From the NCBI RefSeq assembly GCF_036518555.1, contig NZ_DATDMY010000132.1, forward strand, positions 22,424 to 86,423: DNA of 64,000 nucleotides, written 5' to 3'. Numbering within the stretch: position 1 is the first letter of the stretch; every line of letters starts with the position of its first letter. This document shows positions 16,917 through 26,576 of the stretch, in pieces. The notes below the pieces were generated by a model. The model was given only the letters and a program-made list of their open reading frames with translations, ran no database searches and had not been told where the DNA came from. The DNA is from Dokdonella_A sp036518555. GTDB taxonomy: Bacteria; Pseudomonadota; Gammaproteobacteria; Xanthomonadales; Rhodanobacteraceae. The translations under genes and the position numbers were made by a program.

Positions 16917-17621
16917 TCAGGGCAGGACCGTGACCTTCTCGATCACGACGGCGGTGGTCGGCACGTCGCTGCGGAACGGACCCTGCGCGCCGGTCGGGAT
17001 CGCGCGGATCTTGTCGACGACGTCCATGCCGGCGACGACCTTGCCGAACACGCAGTAGCCCGGGTTCGCGTCGCCCGCGTAGTCGAGGCGCGGGTTGTCC
17101 ACGGTGTTGATGAAGAACTGCGCCGTCGCCGAGTTCGGATCGGCCGTGCGCGCCATCGCGAGCGTGCCGCGCAGGTTGCTGAGGCCGTTCTTGGATTCGT
17201 TGACGACCGGCGCGCGCGTCTTCTTCTGGCGCAGGTCCGGCGTGAAGCCGCCGCCCTGGATCATGAAATCGGCGATCACGCGATGGAAGATCGTGCCGTC
17301 GTAGAACCCGCTCTTCGCGTAGGCGAGGAAGTTTTCGACGGACTTCGGCGCCTTGTCCGCGTAAAGCTCGACCGTGAGTTCGCCGAGGCTCGTCTTGATC
17401 TGCACTTTCGGGGTGGCCTGGGCGTCGGCGGCAGCCGCCTCGGCCTTCGCGGCCGGCTTCGTGACGGCCTTCGTGCCGGTGGGCTTCGCGGCCGCTGGCT
17501 TGGCAGCGGGTTTGGCGGCGGCCTTCGGCGTCGCGGCGGGCTTGTCGGCCGCGCCCGTGGCCTGGGCGAGGGCGAAGGCGGGCAGCATGAGCACGAGTGC
17601 GAGCAGCAGTCGCTTGATCAT
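16917..17621 (-). CDS. Periplasmic cyclophilin-type peptidyl-prolyl isomerase
   Basis: 234 aa. Signal peptide MIKRLLLALVLMLPAFALA is followed by an Ala/Pro/Lys-rich linker (about 20-70) and a cyclophilin domain (about 73-234). FHRVI holds the catalytic Arg (Arg114), followed by IQGGGF and TAQFFINTVDNP. It isomerises X-Pro bonds in exported proteins (PpiA-like). The long low-complexity linker is unusual and could span peptidoglycan. A promoter lies 38-66 bp upstream and lpxH downstream. Confidence 0.92.
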   Translation of the reverse strand: MIKRLLLALVLMLPAFALAQATGAADKPAATPKAAAKPAAKPAAAKPTGTKAVTKPAAKAEAAAADAQATPKVQIKTSLGELTVELYADKAPKSVENFLAYAKSGFYDGTIFHRVIADFMIQGGGFTPDLRQKKTRAPVVNESKNGLSNLRGTLAMARTADPNSATAQFFINTVDNPRLDYAGDANPGYCVFGKVVAGMDVVDKIRAIPTGAQGPFRSDVPTTAVVIEKVTVLP

Positions 17622-17658
17622 CGGGATTCTCCGGTGCGGTGCGGAAGCGGAAACCACA

Positions 17659-17687
17659 ATGATAGGGGCTCGCGCGCGGCGCGTCAG
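17659..17687 (-). promoter_or_regulatory. Promoter of the cyclophilin gene
   Basis: On the minus strand, -35 CTGACG, a 17-bp spacer and -10 TATCAT, with the -10 ending 37 bp before the ATG at 17621. Confidence 0.55.
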
Positions 17688-17707
17688 CCGCCCGCGTTCC
17701 CCGCGAC

Positions 17708-19279
17708 TCACGCCGCGGCCTTCTCCAGCGGCCGTACCTGCAGCTTCAGGTCGAGCAGCTTGATATGGTCGCGCTCCTGCTCGAGGTCGGCGCGCGTGAG
17801 CGGGTGCTGGTCGAGCCAGCGCTCCGGCAACTCCAGGCGCAGCAGGCGGTCGTCGACGGCGAGGCGCAGCGGCGGCAGCGGCTCGGTCGTGCGCGCACGC
17901 TCGAGCAGGGCGGCGAGCCGCAGCAGCGCGGTCACGCGTCGCGCCGGCTGGCGCAGTCGCTCGGGCAGCGCCTCGATCGTGTCGCGATCGGGCTTGCGAC
18001 GATGCGAGCGGATGATCGCCGCGAGCGCCTGCTGGCCCTGACGGCTGAAGCCGGCGAGATCCGAGTTCGCGACGATGTAGGCGCCGTGGATGTGGTGCAG
18101 GCTGTGCGCGATCGCGAGGCCGATCTCGTGGATGTCCGCGGCCCAGCCGAGCAGGTCGCGTTCGAGGCCGCCCAGTTGCCAGTCGTCGGCGACCTGCTCG
18201 AACAGTTCGAGCGCGGCGTGGTGCACGCGCGCGGCCTGTGCGCGATCGACGCCGTAGCGCGAAGCGAGCGCGGCGACGCTGCCCGCGCGCGGGTCGCCGT
18301 GCAGCGCGCGACCGACCACGTCGTAGAGCAGTCCCTCGCGCATCGCGGTCTCGCACACGGCCATCTGCTCGAGGGCGAACGTCGCGAACACCGCTTCGAG
18401 GATCGCGACACCGCCCGCGATGATCGGCGTGCGATCCTCGGCGAGACCCGCGAGCCGCAGCGCGTCGACGCTGCCCGCATCGAGGATCGCCTCGCGCAAC
18501 AGTGCGAGCGACGTGGCCGTGATGCCCTGGTCGCTCCAGCCGTTCGCCTGCACGATGCTGCCGATGGCCTTGGCCGTGCCGGACGAGCCGATCGCCTCAC
18601 CCCAGCCGCGCGCGCGGTAATCCTCGGCGAACTGCTGCAGTTCGACCGCGATTTCGGTCTGTGCCTGGCGCCAGCGCTTCGGCGTGAACTTGCCGTCGCC
18701 GAAGAAGCGCAGCGTGCTCGCGACGCAGCCGACCTGGATGCTTTCGGTCTCGAGTGCGTCGAAGCCTTGGCCGATGATGAACTCGGTGCTGCCGCCGCCG
18801 ATGTCGACGACGAGCCGGCGCTGGCTCGAGCGCGCGAGATCGTGCGCGACGCCGAGATAGATCAGGCGCGCCTCCTCGCGGCCGCTGACGATCTCGATCG
18901 GATGGCCGAGCGCGGTCTCGGCCGGCAGCAGGAACGCCTGCGGGTTGGCCAGGCGACGCACGGAGTTGGTCGCCACCGCGCGCACGCGTTCGTGCGGCAG
19001 CGCGCGCAGGCGCTGGCCGAAACGCGCGAGGCAGGCGAGCGCGCGCTCGCGGTAAGCAGGGTCGAGGCTGCCGTTCGCGCGCAGGCCCATGGCCATGCGG
19101 ACGCTGTCGCGCAAGCGGTCGATGATGCGCAGCCCGCCATGTTCGTAGCGGGCGACGACGAGGTGAAAACTGTTGGAACCGAGGTCGACCGCCGCGAGCA
19201 GTTCGCCGTCACGCAGTCGGGTGGCAGTCGCGTCCTTCACAGGTGCGGCTCGCAGGGGGTCCGGACCGGATTGTCGCAC
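17708..19279 (-). CDS. ppx: Exopolyphosphatase (Ppx/GppA family)
   Basis: 523 aa as drawn. The N-terminal actin-like ATPase-fold half has LAAVDLGSNSFHLVV and VVDIGGGSTEFIIG (phosphate loops). The C-terminal helical half is HD-like, with AADIHEIGLAIAHS and SHRRKPDRDT. It releases phosphate from polyphosphate ends (or acts on pppGpp; GppA cannot be excluded). It sits immediately downstream of ppk1. The start is uncertain: GTG at 19279 is the longest form, while GTG at 19240 (VKDATATRL) lies nearer the conserved domain. Confidence 0.93.
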   Translation of the reverse strand: MRQSGPDPLRAAPVKDATATRLRDGELLAAVDLGSNSFHLVVARYEHGGLRIIDRLRDSVRMAMGLRANGSLDPAYRERALACLARFGQRLRALPHERVRAVATNSVRRLANPQAFLLPAETALGHPIEIVSGREEARLIYLGVAHDLARSSQRRLVVDIGGGSTEFIIGQGFDALETESIQVGCVASTLRFFGDGKFTPKRWRQAQTEIAVELQQFAEDYRARGWGEAIGSSGTAKAIGSIVQANGWSDQGITATSLALLREAILDAGSVDALRLAGLAEDRTPIIAGGVAILEAVFATFALEQMAVCETAMREGLLYDVVGRALHGDPRAGSVAALASRYGVDRAQAARVHHAALELFEQVADDWQLGGLERDLLGWAADIHEIGLAIAHSLHHIHGAYIVANSDLAGFSRQGQQALAAIIRSHRRKPDRDTIEALPERLRQPARRVTALLRLAALLERARTTEPLPPLRLAVDDRLLRLELPERWLDQHPLTRADLEQERDHIKLLDLKLQVRPLEKAAA

Positions 19280-19313
19280 GGCCCCGGCGGTGGCGGCAGC
19301 CGCGACGCGTCGC

Positions 19314-21392
19314 TCACTGCGCGAGCCGGCTCAACAGCATCTGTTGCGCCGAATGCGCCGGCGCGTCGCCGGCGACGATGCGTCGATAGCTGCCGTCCGC
19401 GTCGAGCTGCCAGGACTGGGTATTGTCGGCGAGGTAGTTCGCGAGCGACTCGTCATAGACGCGTTGCGCGAGCTGCGGGTCGCGGATCGGAAAGCAGGTC
19501 TCGATCCTGCGCAGCAAGTTGCGCTCCATCCAGTCCGCGCTCGAGCAATAGATCTCGGGCGTCTCGTCGTTCTGGAACCAGTACACGCGGCTGTGTTCGA
19601 GGAAGCGGCCGACGATTGAGCGCACGCGGATGTTGTCGGACACGCCCGGAATGCCCGGGCGCAGCGCACAGGCGCCGCGCACGATGAGGTCGATCTGCAC
19701 GCCCGCCTGCGAAGCGCGATAGAGGACTTCGACGACATGCTCCTCGTTGAGCGCGTTCATCTTGGCGATGATGCGCGCCGGCTTGCCCTCCTGCGCGTGG
19801 CGGATCTCGCGCTCGATCTTCTCCATCAGCCCCTTATGCAGCGTGAACGGCGAGTGCAGCAGGCACTTGAGCTTGATGATCGGGCCGAGCCCGGACAGCT
19901 GCAGGAACAGCAAATGGGCGTCCTCGCCGATGTCCGGGTTGGCGGTCATCAGGCCGAAGTCGGTGTAGATGCGCGAGGTGATCTGGTGGTAATTGCCGGT
20001 CGACAGGTGCGCATAGCGCCGCAGCGCGCCCTGCTCGCGCCGCACGATCAGCAGCATTTTCGCGTGCGTCTTGTAGCCGACCACGCCGTACACGACCTGC
20101 ACGCCGGCCTCCTGCAGGCGGTTGGCCAGGCGCAGGTTCGCTTCCTCGTCGAAGCGCGCGCGCAGTTCGACCACGACCGTCACGTCCTTGCCCTGGCGCG
20201 CCGCTTCGATCAGGTGATCGACGAGGGGCGAGTTGTTGCCGACGCGATACAGCGTCTGCTTGATCGCGAGCACATCCGGGTCGACGCTCGCCTGGCGCAC
20301 GAGCTCGATCACCGCGCCGAACGACTCGAACGGATGGTGCAGCAGGATGTCGCGTTCGCGGATCGCATCGAACAGGTTGCCTTCGTCGACGACGACCGGC
20401 AGCGCGCGCGGCAGGAAGGTCGGGAACTTGAGGTCCGCGCGATCGATCTGTTCGTACACCGCGTTGATGCGGCTGACGTTCACGGGACCTTCGCAGCGAT
20501 ACACCTCCGACTCGGTGAGCTCGAAGTTCTGCATGAGCATGTCGGCGATCGCTCTGGGGCAGTTGTCGGCGACCTCGAGGCGCACCGGGCGCGCGAACCC
20601 GCGGCCCTTGAGCTCGTCGCGCAGCGCGAGCGCGATGTTCTGCACCTCGTCCTCGTCGACGACGAGTTCGCTGTTTCGCGTGACGCGGAACTGGTACGAG
20701 CCCTTCACCTGCATGCCCGGGAAGAGCTCGTCCATGAACTCGTGCAGCACGCTCGACAGGAACACGAAGTCGTACGCCGACTCGGCCACCTCGGCGGGCA
20801 TGCGGATCAGGCGGGGCAGCGAGCGCGGCGCGCGCACGAGCGCCATGTGGCCCTCGCGGCCGAACGCGTCGCGTCCCTTGAGCACCACCGCGAGGTTGAG
20901 GCTCTTGTTGAGGATGCGCGGGAACGGATGCGCCGGATCGAGCCCGAGCGGCGACAGCACCGGCAGGATCTCGTTGCGGAAGTAGCCCTGCAGCCAGCGC
21001 CGCTGCTTGACCGTCCAGCGGTCGCGCCTCGAGAAGCGGATGCCCTCGGCCTCGAGCGCGGGCTGCAGGGTGCCATTCCAGAAGTCGTACTGCGCCGTGA
21101 CGAGGGTGAGGGCGCGCTCGCGGATGCGCGCGAGCACCTCCGCCGGCGGCAGCGCATCCGGTCCCGGGCGCGAGTCGCTCAGGTTCACCTGTTCGCGCAG
21201 TACGGCGACGCGCACCTCGAAGAACTCGTCGAGGTTCGTGCACGAGATGCACAGGTAGCGCATGCGCTCGAGCAGCGGAACGCGCGGATCCTCCGCCTGC
21301 GCGAGGACGCGGAAGTTGAACTCGAGCTGCGCCAACTCGCGGTTGAGGTAGAGGCTCGGGTCCTTGAGGTTCATCACGACTTCGCGGTTCAT
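19314..21392 (-). CDS. ppk1: Polyphosphate kinase 1
   Basis: 692 aa. It polymerises ATP gamma-phosphate to polyphosphate at the membrane. Landmarks: LYLNRELAQLEFNFRVL at the N-terminus, CISCTNLDEFFEVRV, GYKTHAKMLLIVRR (an autophosphorylated His lies in this block), HLSTGNYHQITSRIYTDFG, and the C-terminal PLD-like region. I chose the ATG at 21392, 17 bp after the pstS-like stop; the alternative at 21425 would overlap it. Between pstS-like and ppx it forms part of a phosphate cluster. Confidence 0.95.
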   Translation of the reverse strand: MNREVVMNLKDPSLYLNRELAQLEFNFRVLAQAEDPRVPLLERMRYLCISCTNLDEFFEVRVAVLREQVNLSDSRPGPDALPPAEVLARIRERALTLVTAQYDFWNGTLQPALEAEGIRFSRRDRWTVKQRRWLQGYFRNEILPVLSPLGLDPAHPFPRILNKSLNLAVVLKGRDAFGREGHMALVRAPRSLPRLIRMPAEVAESAYDFVFLSSVLHEFMDELFPGMQVKGSYQFRVTRNSELVVDEDEVQNIALALRDELKGRGFARPVRLEVADNCPRAIADMLMQNFELTESEVYRCEGPVNVSRINAVYEQIDRADLKFPTFLPRALPVVVDEGNLFDAIRERDILLHHPFESFGAVIELVRQASVDPDVLAIKQTLYRVGNNSPLVDHLIEAARQGKDVTVVVELRARFDEEANLRLANRLQEAGVQVVYGVVGYKTHAKMLLIVRREQGALRRYAHLSTGNYHQITSRIYTDFGLMTANPDIGEDAHLLFLQLSGLGPIIKLKCLLHSPFTLHKGLMEKIEREIRHAQEGKPARIIAKMNALNEEHVVEVLYRASQAGVQIDLIVRGACALRPGIPGVSDNIRVRSIVGRFLEHSRVYWFQNDETPEIYCSSADWMERNLLRRIETCFPIRDPQLAQRVYDESLANYLADNTQSWQLDADGSYRRIVAGDAPAHSAQQMLLSRLAQ

Positions 21393-21408
21393 GGGTGGCT
21401 CGCCATCG

Positions 21409-22326
21409 TCAATGCAGCACGGCACGCTGCTCGCGCGCCTCGTCGGTATCCAAGGGTACGAAACCTTCCTGGCGCACGAGCCGCTGTCCTTCGTCGGAGA
21501 GGATGTAATCGAGGAACGCCGATGGCAATGCGGCCGGCGGCAGCTGCGGACGCCGGTTCAGGTAGACGTAGATCGGGCGCGAGAGGGGGTAGCGGCCGGA
21601 AACGATGCTGCGCTCGTCGGGCACGATCGCGGGCTGGCCGGGGCCGCGCGCGATCGCGAGGGTACGCACGAGCCGGTTCACGTAACCGAAGCCGGCATAG
21701 CCGATCGCCTCGCGATTGCCGGCGACCGTCGCGACGACCGCGCCGTTGCCGGGCCACGCGACGACGTCCGCGCGATACTGCCCGCCGCACAGCGCGATCT
21801 CGCGGAACAGCTCGTGCGTGCCCGAGCCGCTGTCGCGGCCGACTGCGAGCAGCGATCGCGGGGCTGCGGCGCCGATGAGGTCGGCCCAGCGGCGGATCGC
21901 TGCCCCGGCGCCGCACGCGCGCGTGGACGAGTAGATCGCATCGAGATCGGCGAGGCTCGCCGAGGCGAGCGGGTTGTCGGGGTGCACGAACACCGTGATC
22001 GCGTCGTGCGCGACGACGATGCGCGTCGGCGCATGGCCGTAGCGCGTGCGGAACGCCGCCTCCTCGGCGGCGCTCATCGGCCGGCTCATCGGGCCGAGGT
22101 CGGCGGCGCCCTCGATCAGCGCGATCGGTGCGCTTGCCGAGCCGCTCGCCTGCGCCTGGATGCGCGCGCCCGGATGGCGCGCCTGGAACGCGGCGGCCCA
22201 GCGCATGATGAGCACGCTCGCGGTGTCGGAGCCGACGCTCGTCAAGGTGCCGGTGACCCGGTCCAGCGCGCGCGCCGGCCCGCCACACAAGCCAAGCGCG
22301 AGCGCGACGGCGAGCGCGAGGCGCAT
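21409..22326 (-). CDS. PstS-like phosphate-binding protein
   Basis: 305 aa. Signal peptide MRLALAVALALGLCGGPARA, then a periplasmic binding fold: GTLTSVGSDT (phosphate loop), GSASAPIALIEGAADLGPMSR, GRDSGSGTHELFRE and PIYVYLNRRP. This is the PBP_like_2/PstS family that captures phosphate for PstCAB or senses it. No pstC, pstA, pstB or phoU is adjacent, so it may be an accessory binding protein. Start and phoR stop share a base (TGATG), so it is translationally coupled to the sensor kinase. Confidence 0.85.
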   Translation of the reverse strand: MRLALAVALALGLCGGPARALDRVTGTLTSVGSDTASVLIMRWAAAFQARHPGARIQAQASGSASAPIALIEGAADLGPMSRPMSAAEEAAFRTRYGHAPTRIVVAHDAITVFVHPDNPLASASLADLDAIYSSTRACGAGAAIRRWADLIGAAAPRSLLAVGRDSGSGTHELFREIALCGGQYRADVVAWPGNGAVVATVAGNREAIGYAGFGYVNRLVRTLAIARGPGQPAIVPDERSIVSGRYPLSRPIYVYLNRRPQLPPAALPSAFLDYILSDEGQRLVRQEGFVPLDTDEAREQRAVLH

Positions 22327-23642
22327 CACGGCGCTTCCGCCAGCGCGAGCGGTTCGAGCAGGCGTTCGCTGCCGAACACGCACGCGAACGTGCTGCCGAC
22401 GCCGGGTTCGCTGCGGATGTCCAGCCGCGCCTGGTGCAACTGGAGTACGTGCTTGACGATCGACAGGCCGAGGCCGGTGCCGCCGGTCTCGCGCGAGCGG
22501 CTGGTCGAGACGCGATAGAAGCGCTCGGTCAGGCGCGGAAGATGCTGCGCGGGAATCCCCTGGCCGGTATCGGTCACGGCGAGGCGCGCGCCGCCGTCGG
22601 CATCGCCCTGCCAGCGCAATGTGATGCGGCCGCCCGCGGGCGTGTAGCGCACGGCGTTGGTGACGAGGTTCGAGAACGCGCTGTGCAGTTCCTTGGTCGA
22701 ACCGAGCAGGTCGTGGCGGTCGTCGAGTTCGACCACGATCGCGTGCTGGCCCTGGCTCAGCGCATCGGCCTCGCGGCGCAGTGCTTCCAGCAGCGGCCGC
22801 ATGCTGATGCGCTCCTGCGGCAGGTCGTTGCGAGCCTCGAGGCGCGACAAGGTGAGCAGGTCCTCGACGATCTGGGTCATGCGTCGCGACTGGTTGCGCA
22901 ACTCGTGCAGGATCGGCTCGTACTCGGGTATCTGCTCCGGCTCGAGCATGTCGAGGTAACCGTGCACGACCGTGAGCGGCGTGCGCAGTTCGTGCGAGAC
23001 GTTCGCGACGAAGTCGCGCCGCACCTGCTCGAGGCGCATGAGCTGGCTCACGTCGCGCACGACGAGCAGCGAGCGGTCGTCGGCGTAACGGATCAGGCGC
23101 AGGGTGAGGCGCCGCTCCTCGTCGAGCGGCGAGGGCAGGTCCGCCAGCGGTTCGTCGCCTTCGCGGCGCAGCCATTCCGTGAAGCGCGGAGCGCGCACGA
23201 GGTTGGGCAGGTGCGCGCCGAGATCCTGGGGATACTCGAGGCCGAGCAGGTCGGCCGTGGCCGCGTTGAACCATTCGATGCGATGTTCGCGGTCGAGCGC
23301 GACGACCGCGTCCGGCAGCGCCGCCGCGGCGTCGCGGAACGCGCGCAGAAGCTGCACCATGCGCCGCTTGTCCGCGACCGCCGCGCGCTGGCGCCGCCGC
23401 GTCGCATTCTGGATCTCGTCCCAGATGCCGCTTCCGTCCGCCGCGGGCATGCGCTGCGGGCCCGCGAGCAGGCGGGCGTAGCGGGCGAGCCGCAGCACGT
23501 GGTAGCCGAACGCGAGCGCGGTCGCCGCGAGCACGCAGGCCGCCGCCGCATGCAGCCACAGGCCGATCGCCCACGCGCCCGCGAGCAGCGCCGCGAGGCG
23601 CCACGCACTGGAGCGCCAGGCACGGCCGAGGCGCCGCATCAT
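22326..23642 (-). CDS. phoR: Phosphate-regulon sensor histidine kinase
   Basis: 438 aa. One or two membrane helices near the N-terminus (about 13-53), a HAMP-less linker, a PAS domain (about 100-200, ALDREHRIEWFNAATADLLG), HisKA with His217 in FVANVSHELRTPL, and a C-terminal ATPase with N box (NLVTNAVRYTP), G1 (DTGQGIP) and G2 (GGTGLGLSIVKHV). The lack of a periplasmic sensor loop is typical of PhoR. It phosphorylates PhoB, encoded 66 bp upstream, and overlaps the pstS-like gene. Confidence 0.95.
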   Translation of the reverse strand: MMRRLGRAWRSSAWRLAALLAGAWAIGLWLHAAAACVLAATALAFGYHVLRLARYARLLAGPQRMPAADGSGIWDEIQNATRRRQRAAVADKRRMVQLLRAFRDAAAALPDAVVALDREHRIEWFNAATADLLGLEYPQDLGAHLPNLVRAPRFTEWLRREGDEPLADLPSPLDEERRLTLRLIRYADDRSLLVVRDVSQLMRLEQVRRDFVANVSHELRTPLTVVHGYLDMLEPEQIPEYEPILHELRNQSRRMTQIVEDLLTLSRLEARNDLPQERISMRPLLEALRREADALSQGQHAIVVELDDRHDLLGSTKELHSAFSNLVTNAVRYTPAGGRITLRWQGDADGGARLAVTDTGQGIPAQHLPRLTERFYRVSTSRSRETGGTGLGLSIVKHVLQLHQARLDIRSEPGVGSTFACVFGSERLLEPLALAEAP

Positions 23643-23708
23643 GTGCGGGCCGGCGTCGTGCAGTTCGACGTGTTGAGGATCGGCATCCGCATGGTGCGCC
23701 GCCCGGGC

Positions 23709-24398
23709 CTAGATGCTGGTCGAAAAACGATAGCCGGCGCCGCGCACGGTCTGCACGAGTTCGTCCTTGCCGAACGGTTCGAGCGTCTTGCGCAGGCGCC
23801 GGATGTGCACGTCAACGGTGCGCTCCTCGACGTAGACGCCGCCGCCCCACACGTGATCGAGCAACTGACTGCGCGTATAGACGCGCTCCGCATGCGTCAT
23901 GAAGAAGTGCAGCAGGCGATATTCGGTCGGGCCGATGTGGACGGGCTGGTCGCCGCAGAAGACGCGATGCGCCGCGCTGTCGATGCGCAGCCCGCCGAGC
24001 TCGACGACGCCGTCGGCGTCCTCGCCATGCGTGCGCCGCATCACCGCGCGGATGCGCGCGAGAAGTTCGCGGGTGGAGAACGGTTTGACGACGTAGTCGT
24101 CGACCCCGGCATCGAGGCCGCCGACGCGGTCGGCTTCCTCGCCGCGAGCGGTGAGCATGATGATCGGCACCTCGCGCGTGAGTTCGTCCTTGCGCAGCCG
24201 GCGCGCGAGGTCGATGCCGCTCATGCCGGGCAGCATCCAGTCGAGCAGGATGAGATCCGGCACACGCTCCCCGATCGCGGTCTGCGCGGCGCGCGCGTCG
24301 GGCGCGTGCATCGGCTCCATGCCGGCCTTGCGCAGGGCGAATGCGACCATGTCGCGGATCGCGGTTTCGTCTTCGACGATCAGGATGTGTTTTTGCAC
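23709..24398 (-). CDS. phoB: Phosphate-regulon response regulator
   Basis: 229 aa, exactly the length of E. coli PhoB with this start. The receiver domain has the Asp pocket and phospho-acceptor Asp53 (LLDWMLPGMSG), a switch Thr (MLTARG) and Lys (VVKPF). The C-terminal winged helix has PTEYRLLHFFM and VDVHIRRLRKTLE. I chose GTG at 24398, preceded by GGTGAAG; the ATG at 24434 adds 12 residues and lies about where transcription from the Pho-box promoter would begin. It activates phosphate-starvation genes, probably including itself. Confidence 0.94.
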   Translation of the reverse strand: MQKHILIVEDETAIRDMVAFALRKAGMEPMHAPDARAAQTAIGERVPDLILLDWMLPGMSGIDLARRLRKDELTREVPIIMLTARGEEADRVGGLDAGVDDYVVKPFSTRELLARIRAVMRRTHGEDADGVVELGGLRIDSAAHRVFCGDQPVHIGPTEYRLLHFFMTHAERVYTRSQLLDHVWGGGVYVEERTVDVHIRRLRKTLEPFGKDELVQTVRGAGYRFSTSI

Positions 24399-24459
24399 GA
24401 CTTCACCGCGCGCAGCGCCGAAGGGGCGCTTCATGACGTCATCATTGCAGCTTCGTTCT

Positions 24460-24477
24460 GTTACGCCGCAATGACAT
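24460..24477 (-). promoter_or_regulatory. Candidate Pho box upstream of phoB
   Basis: On the minus strand, ATGTCAT, 4 nt, then GCGTAAC: two 7-bp half-sites in the 7-4-7 layout of PhoB boxes (CTGTCAT / CTGTAAC type), matching at 6 and 5 positions. It stands where the -35 region would be, with CAATGAT about 11 bp downstream as a possible -10. It points to autoregulation of phoB-phoR. Confidence 0.5.
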
Positions 24478-24636
24478 CGCCGCGTATCGAAGCTGCGTCG
24501 CACCGCCGAACCGGCCCGGGTCGACCGCCCGGGCCCGCGGGCGGGGAACACCCATCGATCAGAATCGCATTCTACATCAACGGGATGGAGTCGCTTCGGG
24601 GCGTCGCTCGCGATGCCAGGCCCGCGACGGCGAACA

Positions 24637-26385
24637 TCACGGATTTGTGACGGTGCTGCGGCCGGTGCGGCAGCAGGTGAATCCCGCCGCGGCCAAGGAT
24701 CCCGGTTCGCTCGGCGAGGAATGCTTGCGCAGCGCGAGGACGGCCGGCGTGAGCTCGGCGATGCGCGCGTCGATGCGGCTGCGCTGGTAATAGCTGAGGT
24801 CGGCCTGCTTCGACAGCGCCTTGAGCTGGTTCAAGGCATCCTCGGCGTGGCCACTCAGCCAGGCCGCCTCCGCGTAAGCCTCGCTCGCCCGCACCTTGTC
24901 GCCAGCGAGTTCGCTCGCGCGCGCGAACGCGCGCTGCAATTCGGGGTCATCGGCGCTGCGTTCGACCAGCGGGCGCAACAGCTCCAGCGCGAGACGCGCA
25001 CTCTTCGCGTCCGCGCGTGCGACGAGCGCGTCGCTGTAGGCGAGCGTGATCGCGCGATTGCCGGGAAAGTCGCGATGCAGCTGCGAGAACGTCGCGAGCG
25101 CCTCGTCCCGGCGCCCGGCCTGGTCCTGCGCGTTCGCGAGCGCGAGGCGCAGCTCCGGCGAATCGGGTGCTCGCGCGACGAGCGGGCGCAGTTGCTCGAT
25201 CGCCGCCGGCGCCTCGCGGCTCGCGGTGAGCGCGAGCGCGTAGCCGTAGCGGTTCGCGGTGCTGTCGAACGCGGGATCGTCGCGCAGGTTGTTGGCGTAA
25301 TACGACCGGATCGCCGTGGCGGACTTCGCGATCTGCACGCGCATGCGTTCGCGCATGAGTTCGAAGTACGCCTGTGCCGGCTTGCCGCGTGGCGCGCACG
25401 TGGCCACGGTCACACGCGGCAGCGCGTTGCCCTCGCCGCGCTCGGCAACGGTCACCGTCGTGGCTTCGCTCGCGGCGACCGCACTCGCCTCGGTGGCGGG
25501 GCCATCGGTCGATTCGGCGTCGGCGCGGCGAGGGGCGAGCGAGAGATCGAGGCCGCCCGTGGCCGCCGCCGGCGTGCTGCGCACGCGCGTGGCCTTGGGG
25601 CAGCCGAGCTGTTCGGCTCGCGCCTTCGCGTCGGCGATGCGCCGGGTATCGAGGGGGTGATCGAGCAGGAATTCGGGGATGTCGACGCCGTTGACGCGCA
25701 TGACTTTCTGCAAGGTCTGGAACGCGCCCGCCATCGCGCTCGGGTCGAACCCTGCGCGCGCGAGCGTCTGGATGCCGACGCGGTCGGCCTCGGCCTCGTC
25801 GCCGCGCGTGAAGTTGATCTGGCGCTGCTGGATCAGCGACGTCCCCGTCATCATCGCGGCGGCGGCCGCGTCGTCGGTCCGGTGCGCGCTTGCGATCATG
25901 ACGCCGAGCATGCCGAGCATGATCGGGATCGACATCTTCTTCTGGTCCTCGAACGCGCGCAGGATGTGCTGCTGCTCGACGTGCGAGATCTCGTGCGCGA
26001 GGACGCCGGCGAGCTCGTCCTCGGTATCCATCGCGGTGATGAGGCCCGCATTCGTCGCGACATAGCCTCCGGGGGCGGCGAACGCGTTGATCTGGTCGTC
26101 GCGGACGATGAAGAACGTGAAGCCGGGGTCCGGGTGATCGCTCGACGCGACGAGGCGATAGCCGAGTGCGTTGATGTAATCGACCAGCAGCGGGTCGTCG
26201 ACGACGAGATCGTACGCGCGCATTTCCTGCAGCATGCCCGCGCCGTACTCGCGCAGTTCCTGCGGGGTGGCGAGGCTCGCTGCGGAACTGCCGATGTCGG
26301 GAAGCTTGACGTCCGGCTCGCGCGCTCCCGCGAGCGCGCTGAGGCAGGCGACGGCGAGGGTGGAAATGACGGGTGCGAAACGCAT
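24637..26385 (-). CDS. bepA: Periplasmic M48 metalloprotease with TPR repeats (BepA-like)
   Basis: 582 aa. A signal peptide (about 1-21) is followed by a gluzincin domain with HEISH (His131, Glu132, His135) and the third ligand Glu in the EAD motif near residue 199, then a linker and C-terminal TPR-like helices (about 370-560). BepA family proteases degrade or chaperone stalled outer-membrane proteins such as LptD and BamA. The Ser/Ala-rich linker (about 260-320) between protease and TPR is longer than I would expect. A divergent glutaredoxin gene lies upstream. Confidence 0.9.
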   Translation of the reverse strand: MRFAPVISTLAVACLSALAGAREPDVKLPDIGSSAASLATPQELREYGAGMLQEMRAYDLVVDDPLLVDYINALGYRLVASSDHPDPGFTFFIVRDDQINAFAAPGGYVATNAGLITAMDTEDELAGVLAHEISHVEQQHILRAFEDQKKMSIPIMLGMLGVMIASAHRTDDAAAAAMMTGTSLIQQRQINFTRGDEAEADRVGIQTLARAGFDPSAMAGAFQTLQKVMRVNGVDIPEFLLDHPLDTRRIADAKARAEQLGCPKATRVRSTPAAATGGLDLSLAPRRADAESTDGPATEASAVAASEATTVTVAERGEGNALPRVTVATCAPRGKPAQAYFELMRERMRVQIAKSATAIRSYYANNLRDDPAFDSTANRYGYALALTASREAPAAIEQLRPLVARAPDSPELRLALANAQDQAGRRDEALATFSQLHRDFPGNRAITLAYSDALVARADAKSARLALELLRPLVERSADDPELQRAFARASELAGDKVRASEAYAEAAWLSGHAEDALNQLKALSKQADLSYYQRSRIDARIAELTPAVLALRKHSSPSEPGSLAAAGFTCCRTGRSTVTNP

Positions 26386-26576
26386 GTCGAAACCGCGGCG
26401 GGAACCGATGCTCGGACCACATTAGCGCGTGCATGTTCCCGTCGCCACCCTTCGCATGCCCATCGTCCCCGCGGCGGGCGCGGCGCTCAGGAGGCATTCA
26501 TGCCGGCGCGGGCCGCGGCCTTGCAAGCCGGCCTCGCGGACCCCACTCTTGGCGCAGTTTCCACGGACCGGCGCGC

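Noticed and set aside
17765..19687. 640-codon plus-strand frame opposite ppx
   Set aside because: Charged low-information shadow with no motif; ppx and ppk1 are unmistakable on the minus strand.
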